The notes under the pieces were generated by a model, which saw only the letters and a program-made list of their open reading frames with translations, did no database searches and had not been told where the DNA came from. Shown piece by piece: positions 1-5,103 of a DNA stretch of 7,582 bases. The translations under genes were made by a program, and so were the position numbers. The DNA lies in contig JAFPIE010000097.1 of NCBI GenBank assembly GCA_017388605.1, positions 1 to 7,582 of the forward strand, in the 5' to 3' direction. How positions within the stretch are numbered: position 1 is the first letter of the stretch; every line of letters starts with the position of its first letter. Origin of the DNA: Acholeplasmatales bacterium. GTDB lineage: Bacteria > Bacillota_I > Bacilli_A > Acholeplasmatales > Anaeroplasmataceae.

Positions 1-510
1 ATCATGATAATAGATATAATCCTCATGTACCTCCTTTTTACAGAAGGTTAATATATATGCTTCCTCTACTTCCTTATAGGAAATCATTTCCTTTAAATAT
101 ACAAGCGCATTTTCATTATTCGAATAATAATTCTTTCTTAAGGATATTCTTTTAAAACCAAATTTTTCATATAAGGAGATAGCACCCATATTGGATTCTC
201 TTACCTCTAAAATGAAGGATTTTGCCCCCTTAGAATGTAAAATATTCATCGCATAGGCTAAAAGCTTTGTCCCGATACCATTATGCTGATATCTCTTATT
301 TACACAAAAATTTAAGATTTCTCCTTGCTCTCCATCAAAGGATATAGATATATAGCCTATAATTTCATTCTTATCCTCATAAACATAAAAATGACTCATA
401 GAATTGGATAAATTATCCTCAAGCATTTCACTCCCTAAGGTAGTACCTAAGGTATCCATCTCTAAGGCTACAATCGATTGGATATCCTTTTTATTATATA
501 GCCTTATCAT
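1..510 (-). CDS. rimI: RimI-type GNAT N-acetyltransferase (C-terminal end beyond window)
   Basis: My translation from the ATG at 510 gives 170 codons open to the window edge. Seen: a GNAT fold with the acetyl-CoA loop RYQHNGIG (residues 73-80, fitting Q/R-x-x-G-x-G), LEVRESN (101-107), SLYEKFGF (112-119) and RKNYYS (125-130). E102 and Y114 line up with the catalytic Glu and Tyr of E. coli RimI. Known: RimI acetylates the N-terminus of ribosomal protein S18 and is often encoded beside t6A genes. The start is supported by a GGAGAG site 8 nt upstream and overlaps the end of tsaB by 17 nt, which implies translational coupling. Family members are usually about 145-155 residues. Here the frame runs at least 28 residues past the usual end (near NALVYLKEM, 134-142), so there is a C-terminal extension of unknown role. 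The stop codon lies outside the window. Confidence 0.9.
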   Translation of the reverse strand, partial: MIRLYNKKDIQSIVALEMDTLGTTLGSEMLEDNLSNSMSHFYVYEDKNEIIGYISISFDGEQGEILNFCVNKRYQHNGIGTKLLAYAMNILHSKGAKSFILEVRESNMGAISLYEKFGFKRISLRKNYYSNNENALVYLKEMISYKEVEEAYILTFCKKEVHEDYIYYHD

Positions 511-1081
511 TTAAATTTCTCTCCGCTTCTGTTTCCCTTAAATAATTAGGAACAAGTAAATCTGGCTTATCTACCAATACCTTATGAGAAATTACATAGA
601 ATGGATCTACCTTAAAATTGGTATCCGATACCTCATATTCATAATTTGTATTCTTTAAATCCGATAATAAGGTATGTGCCTCATCAACAATATAGGAATC
701 CTTATTTGTATCCAAAATACAGCCAAAGACATTACCTCTTCTTGCATCAATCGTAGATAAAACAATACCCTTAGTACCCGATGCCATAAGCTTTAGGGAG
801 GATATTACATAAAGTGGCTTATGCATAAACACAGCCATCATCTTACCTACAGTAACTGCCATTCTTACTCCAGTATAGGACCCAGGTCCATATCCTACAA
901 TAATCTCATCTAAATCCTTAGACTCGATATGATTATTCTCTAAAGCTTGATTTACTAAATATACAATATTTTTTGCATGGTCCTTATTTCCAGGCATATA
1001 TTTTTCAAATAAAACCTCATTATCCTTCACTAAGGAAATGTATAAAATTTGAGTAGATGAATCTAAAATTAATGAATACAT
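494..1081 (-). CDS. tsaB: tRNA threonylcarbamoyladenosine biosynthesis protein TsaB (YeaZ)
   Basis: A 195-residue cytosolic protein of the ASKHA fold. TsaB is the scaffold partner of TsaD in the complex that, with TsaE, transfers the threonylcarbamoyl group to A37 of ANN-decoding tRNAs. Seen: an N-terminal first strand MYSLILDSSTQILYISLV, the family signature GYGPGSYTGVRMAV (63-76), the DARRGNVF motif (112-119), and the typical C-terminal PNYLRETEAE (178-187). At 195 residues it is shorter than many homologues (about 220-240), with the loss in the less conserved C-terminal half. The start shares one base with the tsaE stop (TAATG), and the 3' end overlaps rimI. That is the usual tsaE-tsaB-rimI order in Bacillota. 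The function call is firm. Confidence 0.95.
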   Translation of the reverse strand: MYSLILDSSTQILYISLVKDNEVLFEKYMPGNKDHAKNIVYLVNQALENNHIESKDLDEIIVGYGPGSYTGVRMAVTVGKMMAVFMHKPLYVISSLKLMASGTKGIVLSTIDARRGNVFGCILDTNKDSYIVDEAHTLLSDLKNTNYEYEVSDTNFKVDPFYVISHKVLVDKPDLLVPNYLRETEAERNLNDKAI

Positions 1082-1536
1082 TATAAGGCCTCCTCAATTC
1101 TTTGATATCTTCCGATACCGCTAATCGTTATATTTCTTTCTTCTTCACTTATTCTTTCTAAATCAATTCTTAAATATTCCTTAGGAAGAATCTCAGAAAC
1201 CTGGAATGGCCATTCAATGACGCATACGCCATCGCCTTCCATGTATTCCTCTAAATCGAAGTCATTATTGACTCCGTTTAGTCTATATAAATCCAAGTGA
1301 TAAAATGGTCCTTTATCTCCCTTATATCCCTTTACAATTGTAAATGTTGGAGAATTAATAACCTTTTTAACACCTAAGGCCATACCAATTCCCTTTGTAA
1401 TGGTTGTTTTACCTGCAGATAAATCTCCAATAAGTAAGCATACATCTCCAGGATTTAAAAGATTACCAATCTTCTTTCCAACCTCAATTGTTTCTAGTGC
1501 ATTGTTCGTTTTAAAGCTTTTCATAGTATCACTCAT
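1081..1536 (-). CDS. tsaE: tRNA threonylcarbamoyladenosine biosynthesis ATPase TsaE (YjeE)
   Basis: A 151-residue P-loop ATPase that energises and resets the TsaB-TsaD complex during t6A formation. Seen: Walker A GDLSAGKTT (37-45; the more usual form has Gly where Ser40 sits), the switch-like NSPTFTIV (61-68), the family signature HLDLYRL (80-86), and VIEWP (106-110) with the conserved Glu-Trp. The length is normal for the family. Start choice is uncertain: the ATG at 1536 has no clear Shine-Dalgarno, and a second in-frame ATG at 1524 (residue 5) has only a short GAG 7 nt upstream. Both leave the whole domain intact. A candidate TATAAT lies 24 nt upstream of the first ATG. It is first in the tsaE-tsaB-rimI unit and overlaps tsaB by one base. 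Confidence 0.95.
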   Translation of the reverse strand: MSDTMKSFKTNNALETIEVGKKIGNLLNPGDVCLLIGDLSAGKTTITKGIGMALGVKKVINSPTFTIVKGYKGDKGPFYHLDLYRLNGVNNDFDLEEYMEGDGVCVIEWPFQVSEILPKEYLRIDLERISEEERNITISGIGRYQRIEEAL

Positions 1537-1559
1537 TTCATTTTATTTAATGCAGTACA

Positions 1560-1588
1560 ATTATACTCTTTAGGAGTATAAAATAAAA
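1560..1588 (-). promoter_or_regulatory. Candidate promoter of tsaE-tsaB-rimI
   Basis: On the minus strand a perfect TATAAT lies at 1565-1560. A poor -35 (TTTTAT) lies 17 nt further upstream, inside the U-rich tail of the preceding terminator. The -10 falls inside an 8-bp perfect inverted repeat (1561-1568 with 1574-1581, 5-nt spacer). The 12-mer AAAGAGTATAAT is identical to the one at the promoter of the GTPase unit (3781-3792). Spacing to the tsaE ATG is normal, but the weak -35 keeps confidence modest. Confidence 0.45.
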
Positions 1589-1617
1589 GACTCCGGGAAA
1601 CATTTTCTTCTCCCGGA
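1581..1617 (-). terminator. Intrinsic terminator of the two-gene GTPase unit
   Basis: A perfect 7-bp GC-rich stem TCCGGGA/TCCCGGA (1592-1598 with 1611-1617) with a 12-nt loop. On the minus strand it is followed by the U-rich tail TCTTTTATTT (1590-1581). It lies 8 nt after the stop of the upstream GTPase gene, so it separates that unit from tsaE. Confidence 0.85.
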
Positions 1618-1624
1618 AATCCAT

Positions 1625-2566
1625 CTAATTCATATTTAATACCTTTTCCTCTTCCTTAGGAAGCTTTGTAATAGCTTTAGCGTGAAGCATTACAACCTCT
1701 TCACCTGCAAGCTTACTAAATTCATGCTTGACGACGCACTCAAGATAAATGACATCGCCCGTTTGAACCTTCACCTTAGATTCGTTTATGACCTCATAGC
1801 CTAAGAACTGAATATCATTTGCGCAGCAAGTCATTACCTGACGTCCTACAACAAAGGTATCCTTAGATACATCTCTTACAAAGGTTTTAAATTTAAATGT
1901 TTTATTTAAATACTTTTCCCAATTATCAAATACCTCAACATACCAGGTTGGATAAATATCCTCCTCAAAGGCAATTTCATCCTTAGATAAATCATATGGT
2001 AAATCCTCATCTAGAGTAGCACTTAATCTTCCATCAGGCTGTTCAAAGGCAATTTGAGCTTGCTGGGTCATTGCACGAATAAGTCTTCTAAATTGACCTA
2101 AATTCTTACTTTGATCTTGGATTCTATTGAAAATTACTAAGGAAGAATCTCGAACCATTGTCTGGAAAATTTGCTTCATATTATTAAACATAACCTGGAA
2201 CTTAGAAGCATCAATTAAGGTTATTTGCTGGTAAATTACCATTCTTTCAGGGAATTCCTGAGAATTCCAATCAAAGAATGCATTATATTCAATTACAAAG
2301 CGGTCTGGTGTATATTTTTTATCTAATGCATCAAAGAATTCTACTGTAAAATCCTCTAAGGATTCTACATATTCTACGTGGATTTGATATTTTTCGCACC
2401 ATTCCTCTTCATATTCTACCTCACCCTCTTCACAACAGATAATGACAGTAGAATTATTATGATAGTTATCGTTATTCTCAACGATTTCCTTGATTAAAGA
2501 TGTTTTACCACTTTCAAGAAAACCATTTAAAAGAAATACCGGTACCTCTTTTTTATTACGAGCCAT
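1625..2566 (-). CDS. CobW-like (G3E) P-loop protein with C-terminal YcgQ/DUF1980-like domain
   Basis: A 313-residue protein, probably cytosolic, with no signal peptide or membrane segment. Seen: a G3E-type Walker A GFLESGKTS (15-23), then a CobW-like region in which several family motifs are altered. ICCEEGEVEYEEEW (43-56) replaces the usual E-N-E-x-G segment, no GCxCC motif is present, IEYNA (92-96) stands where IEPSG is expected, and FNRIQDQ (146-152) is a poor NKxD. After about residue 205 the sequence changes to a small beta-rich domain, including DTFVVGRQVMTCCANDIQFLGY (236-257). I recognise this as resembling the FVVaRfvMTCCaAD signature of YcgQ/DUF1980 (TIGR03943) proteins, which accompany UPF0718-type permeases. 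It ends LPKEEEKVLNMN. A GAGG site sits 7 nt before the ATG, and it follows the His-rich GTPase gene by 16 nt in the same unit. Inferred role: a metal-responsive or metallochaperone partner. The nucleotide and metal are unknown. Confidence 0.8.
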   Translation of the reverse strand: MARNKKEVPVFLLNGFLESGKTSLIKEIVENNDNYHNNSTVIICCEEGEVEYEEEWCEKYQIHVEYVESLEDFTVEFFDALDKKYTPDRFVIEYNAFFDWNSQEFPERMVIYQQITLIDASKFQVMFNNMKQIFQTMVRDSSLVIFNRIQDQSKNLGQFRRLIRAMTQQAQIAFEQPDGRLSATLDEDLPYDLSKDEIAFEEDIYPTWYVEVFDNWEKYLNKTFKFKTFVRDVSKDTFVVGRQVMTCCANDIQFLGYEVINESKVKVQTGDVIYLECVVKHEFSKLAGEEVVMLHAKAITKLPKEEEKVLNMN

Positions 2567-2582
2567 AAAAATACCTCAAATA

Positions 2583-3752
2583 TTAGAATAAATTATGAAT
2601 AAGCTCTGTATCTATCTTAGAGCCAATGACAACAATCTTACCCATTGGAATAGCCTTAGATTTTTCAATGCTTACCTCTTCTGGTGTAAGGTTAAATACA
2701 TACCAAGCACCATCTTGGCCCTCGATAATTCCCTTAGAACGAACAATAATACCATATTCGCCATTAGCCATTCTTTCTAAGGTTTCCTTTAAGCTATTTA
2801 TATCATACTTCTTTACAGTCTCAATACCAACGCTTTGGAATACCTCATCAGCATGATGGTGATGATGGTGATCATGACAGCTGCAGTTAGGGTCATCACA
2901 TTCCTCATCATGGTCGTGATGGTGGTGATGCTCATGCTCTTCATCATGGTCGTGGTGGCAGCAGCACTCCTCGTCATCGTCATCCTCATCATGATGGTGG
3001 TGATGCTCGTGCTCTTCTTCGTCGTGGTCATGGTGATGATGATGCTCATGCTCTTCTTCATCATGGTCGTGGTGATGGTGATGACAACAGCAATTAGGGT
3101 CATCACATTCTTCTCCATCCTCGTGTAAATGATCTAAATCGATTCCTTCAAATAAATCCTCATGAACACCTTCATAAGCCTTAATTAAATCCTCATCAGA
3201 TAAGCTATTGATTGGGGTTGTAACAACAACAGCCTTATCATTGTGCTTACGTACAATTTCAACTGCAGTTGCAATAACCTCTTCCTTAGCGATATCTGTA
3301 CGAGATAAAATTACTGTATGTGCAGATTCAATTTGGTCAACAAAGAATTCGCCAAAGTTTCTTTCATACATCTTAGCCTTTTTAGCGTCAACTAAGCAAA
3401 CTAAGGAATTTACATTCTCCTGTAAGCCTGTTTCAGCAACAGCCTTAATAATATCGGATAATTTACCTACACCAGATGGTTCAATCAAAATACGATCTGG
3501 ATTATATGTATCAATAATAGTCTTTAGACTCTTAGAGAAATCTCCAACTAAAGAACAACAAATACAGCCTTGAGATAATTCACGAATCTCAATCTTAGTA
3601 TCCTTTAGGATATCTGTATCTACAGATACCTCACCATATTCATTTTCAATTAAAACGACCTTTTCATCCTTAAGTTTAGTCTTTAATAATCTTTCAATAA
3701 AAGTTGTTTTACCAGCGCCTAAAAAGCCTGATACAATGTCAATCTTTAACAT
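2583..3752 (-). CDS. COG0523/CobW-family metal-binding GTPase with long His-rich insert
   Basis: A 389-residue G3E GTPase. Seen (numbering from the ATG at 3752): Walker A GFLGAGKTT (9-17), ENEYGEVSVD (36-45), the metal-binding GCICC motif (C63, C65, C66), Walker B-like LIEPSG (89-94), SRTD as guanine-specificity motif (150-153), a His/Asp/Glu/Cys-rich segment (208-300), then a CobW C-terminal-type domain (EYGIIVRSKGII, WYVFNL) ending GSKIDTELIHNLF. The insert holds roughly 38 His and 10 Cys. Known: such proteins load or store zinc, cobalt or nickel, and ZNG1, YeiR and ZagA are relatives. Start choice: an ATG at 3758 also exists, but the AGAGG site (3761-3765) is only 2 nt from it and 8 nt from the ATG at 3752, so I prefer the latter. 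It is first gene of a two-gene unit with the DUF1980-like GTPase. The metal is probably zinc, by inference only. Confidence 0.92.
   Translation of the reverse strand: MLKIDIVSGFLGAGKTTFIERLLKTKLKDEKVVLIENEYGEVSVDTDILKDTKIEIRELSQGCICCSLVGDFSKSLKTIIDTYNPDRILIEPSGVGKLSDIIKAVAETGLQENVNSLVCLVDAKKAKMYERNFGEFFVDQIESAHTVILSRTDIAKEEVIATAVEIVRKHNDKAVVVTTPINSLSDEDLIKAYEGVHEDLFEGIDLDHLHEDGEECDDPNCCCHHHHHDHDEEEHEHHHHHDHDEEEHEHHHHHDEDDDDEECCCHHDHDEEHEHHHHHDHDEECDDPNCSCHDHHHHHHADEVFQSVGIETVKKYDINSLKETLERMANGEYGIIVRSKGIIEGQDGAWYVFNLTPEEVSIEKSKAIPMGKIVVIGSKIDTELIHNLF
2853..3131 (-). repeat. His-rich coding repeats within the COG0523 GTPase gene
   Basis: This segment encodes the metal-binding insert. Two adjacent 39-bp units (3083-3045 and 3044-3006) both encode HHHHHDHDEEEHE and differ at five positions, all transitions and silent. 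Degenerate partial units follow. A second motif, CDDPNCxCH, occurs twice and brackets the repeats (codons at 3107-3081 and 2900-2874). Such repeats are prone to slippage and can vary in length between strains. Confidence 0.9.
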
Positions 3753-3760
3753 TTTCATTA

Positions 3761-3765
3761 CCTCT
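3761..3765 (-). promoter_or_regulatory. Ribosome binding site deciding the GTPase start
   Basis: AGAGG on the minus strand is 2 nt from the ATG at 3758 but 8 nt from the in-frame ATG at 3752. Normal spacing therefore favours the shorter form, MLKIDIVSGFLGAGKTT. Confidence 0.65.
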
Positions 3766-3780
3766 TTTCTACATTTTGAT

Positions 3781-3809
3781 ATTATACTCTTTTTTTGTTA
3801 TTAAAACAA
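3781..3809 (-). promoter_or_regulatory. Promoter of the two-gene GTPase unit
   Basis: On the minus strand TTGTTT (3809-3804), a 17-nt spacer and TATAAT (3786-3781) form a good vegetative-type promoter. It lies about 28 nt upstream of the ATG. The -35 is inside a 15-bp imperfect palindrome, TTGTT-5-AACAA (3795-3809), a possible operator. I see no convincing match to the Bacillus Zur box. Confidence 0.65.
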
Positions 3810-3837
3810 TAAATAAGGGAATCCTTAGGATCCCCTT
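3795..3837 (-). terminator. Intrinsic terminator of the TIR-TPR gene
   Basis: The stem runs 3815-3824 with 3828-3837 and has a 3-nt loop. In the RNA of the minus strand all ten positions pair, one as G:U. In plus-strand RNA that position would be an A-C mismatch, so the hairpin is built for the minus strand. A moderately U-rich tail (ATTTATTGTTTTAATAA) follows. It begins 5 nt after the stop codon of the TIR-TPR gene. Confidence 0.8.
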
Positions 3838-3842
3838 TCATT

Positions 3843-4886
3843 TTAAGCAGCTTTAGATTGTCTTTTCTTTCTTTCTTCATAAAGCTGACGAATTCTCTTA
3901 ATATTACGAATACATTCAGCAGCCTTAGCACCTTCACCGATTGCCTTATAATATTGTAATGCAGCAGCATAGTTCTTTCTCTTTAATAATCTATCTGCAG
4001 CAGTCTTAAGCTTCTGTCTTGCTCTTTCCTTGGAAGCTTCAGATGTATAGGATTCACTTAATACCTTACAGTATAAGTCATAGCCTTCCTTTGTTCTTCT
4101 TAGCTTAGAATCAAATGCCCAAGAGGATTCATATAGATAACCTAGGTTATATAATGCATCTGGGTTTTTGAAATTAATTGCCATCTTTAAGTACTTCTCA
4201 GCGAATTCAAGATTCTTAGTTTGTGTATATAAGTAACCTAAGTTATTACAAATGATACCCTGAGAGTCTTCATCTGTAGCACCAGGTACATTATTACCTT
4301 CTAGAGGTAAACAAATAGAATAATAATTGATTGCCTTATCGGAATCCAAAATAGATGCATAAGCATCTGCAATTCTTTCCTTAACCTCAAGGTCATGAAT
4401 CTTAAATACCTTTAGTAATAAGCATAATGCCCATACATAGTGCTCCTGAGAGAATAATACGAAGGATTGCTGACGAATTCTCTTACGATTGAATCTATTG
4501 ACATGAACCTTATTATATCCACCAACAATGATTGCACAAATATCGTTAGCTAACGCTTCAATCTGGTATCCTTCTACAATTTGGATTTCATTTAATCTAT
4601 ACTTATTCTGGTAAACAGATTTTGTTGCATAAACACAAATAATCTGACATCTCTTACCAGCAGTATTGAATTCACGCATGTAATAATCATAATCAAAATC
4701 ATCAGAGATATGAAGAATAATTAAACCGCAGGAATCCTTAATATCCTTCATTAAGAATGGGTCTCTTTCTTCAGTTTTTTCAAATGCATGTACTTCAACA
4801 TGCTTTTCCTCTAGGATTTCTGATAAATAATTTGCGTTTTCTTCATCCTGAGGTAGATAAACCAATGTTACATAATTCTTTCTCAT
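3843..4886 (-). CDS. TIR-like domain protein with TPR/Sel1-like repeats
   Basis: A 347-residue protein, probably cytosolic; no signal or membrane segment is apparent. Seen: residues 1-120 look like a flavodoxin-type TIR/SEFIR fold. NYVTLVYLPQDEENANYLSEIL (4-25) is strand A plus helix A, VEVHAFE (30-36) strand B, GLIILHISDDFDYDYYMREF (54-73) strand C with the following helix, and QIICVYA (81-87) strand D. E72 sits where the catalytic Glu of NAD-cleaving TIR domains is found. Residues 140-325 are helical repeats, clearest at NNLGYLYTQTKNLEFAEKYLKMAI (214-237) and DALYNLGYLYESS (243-255), and again at KRKNYAAALQYYKAI (302-316). The tail is very basic (RIRQLYEERKKRQSK). Start: the GGAGGG site 7 nt upstream fixes the ATG at 4886; a TTG at 4901 overlaps that site and is not used. 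It is a single-gene unit with its own promoter and terminator. I do not recognise a named family; signalling or defence roles are inference. Confidence 0.75.
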   Translation of the reverse strand: MRKNYVTLVYLPQDEENANYLSEILEEKHVEVHAFEKTEERDPFLMKDIKDSCGLIILHISDDFDYDYYMREFNTAGKRCQIICVYATKSVYQNKYRLNEIQIVEGYQIEALANDICAIIVGGYNKVHVNRFNRKRIRQQSFVLFSQEHYVWALCLLLKVFKIHDLEVKERIADAYASILDSDKAINYYSICLPLEGNNVPGATDEDSQGIICNNLGYLYTQTKNLEFAEKYLKMAINFKNPDALYNLGYLYESSWAFDSKLRRTKEGYDLYCKVLSESYTSEASKERARQKLKTAADRLLKRKNYAAALQYYKAIGEGAKAAECIRNIKRIRQLYEERKKRQSKAA

Positions 4887-4893
4887 TTTGTAA

Positions 4894-4899
4894 CCCTCC
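4894..4899 (-). promoter_or_regulatory. Strong ribosome binding site of the TIR-TPR gene
   Basis: GGAGGG on the minus strand, 7 nt from the ATG at 4886. It rules out the in-frame TTG at 4901, which would lie directly beside the site. Confidence 0.85.
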
Positions 4900-4902
4900 A
4901 AG

Positions 4903-4979
4903 TACTATGTAATAGCAACACTACTTATTTTCTAGTATTATAACACACTTTGCTACTTTTTTACAATAAGTACATAGTA
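4903..4979. repeat. 9-bp inverted repeat bracketing the TIR-TPR promoter
   Basis: TACTATGTA at 4903-4911 and its exact complement TACATAGTA at 4971-4979, with 59 bp between. One arm is upstream of the -35 and the other is inside the transcribed leader. This could be a pair of protein sites, or chance in AT-rich DNA. Confidence 0.5.
4937..4966 (-). promoter_or_regulatory. Promoter of the TIR-TPR gene
   Basis: On the minus strand TTGTAA (4966-4961), an 18-nt spacer and TATAAT (4942-4937), with TGT directly before the -10 (an extended -10). The predicted leader is about 40-45 nt. The promoter is bracketed by a 9-bp inverted repeat (4903-4911 with 4971-4979). Confidence 0.7.
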
Positions 4980-5038
4980 TTTTTTACTAGATTAGCACGA
5001 AAACAATTTCGTATTCTTGTTTTAAATAATTCCCTCAA

Positions 5039-5056
5039 AAAGTATTATAATACTTT
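5039..5056. repeat. Perfect 18-bp palindrome in the divergent intergenic region
   Basis: AAAGTATTATAATACTTT reads the same on both strands with no spacer. It contains overlapping TATAAT hexamers facing both ways. It is between the divergent TIR-TPR and methyltransferase genes, upstream of the methyltransferase promoter candidate. A dimeric regulator site is possible. Confidence 0.7.
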
Positions 5057-5057
5057 A

Positions 5058-5086
5058 TTTAAAAAAAATTATGCACATGCTATAAT
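5058..5086 (+). promoter_or_regulatory. Candidate promoter of the SpoU methyltransferase gene
   Basis: TATAAT at 5081-5086 preceded by TGC (extended -10), with a weak -35 TTTAAA at 5058-5063 (17-nt spacer). The expected start site near 5093 would leave a leader of only about 10 nt and place the GGTGA ribosome site (5093-5097) at the extreme 5' end. The TATAAT inside the upstream palindrome (5046-5051) is an alternative, but its -35 is poor. Confidence 0.5.
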
Positions 5087-5103
5087 ACCCTTGGTGATTC
5101 ATT

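Noticed and set aside
1..60. RimI-TsaD fusion
   Set aside because: The residues after the RimI domain do not contain the TsaD N-terminal signature (GIETSCDET-like). The extension is left as unidentified.
2813..3128. Open frames on both strands across the His-rich segment, with Met/Val/Ile-rich or Thr/Met-rich translations
   Set aside because: They are by-products of the CAY/GAY repeats read in other frames. They show one-sided composition, have no credible start context, and lie wholly within the real GTPase gene.
2853..3131. CRISPR-like or minisatellite array
   Set aside because: The repeats are continuous coding sequence with silent variation and no unique spacers.
3208..3573. Plus-strand open frame of about 120 codons
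   Set aside because: It is antisense to the conserved GTPase domain and has no ribosome site or recognisable domain.
3759..3842. Zur box or metal riboswitch before the GTPase unit
   Set aside because: I find no match to the known Zur box, and the leader is too short to hold a riboswitch aptamer.
3782..3970. Minus-strand open frame of 62 codons overlapping the end of the TIR-TPR gene
   Set aside because: It runs out of frame through the basic tail and through the terminator hairpin, so it is a shadow of the real gene.
4887..4901. TTG start adding five residues to the TIR-TPR protein
   Set aside because: The TTG is adjacent to the GGAGGG site, and that site is perfectly placed for the ATG at 4886.
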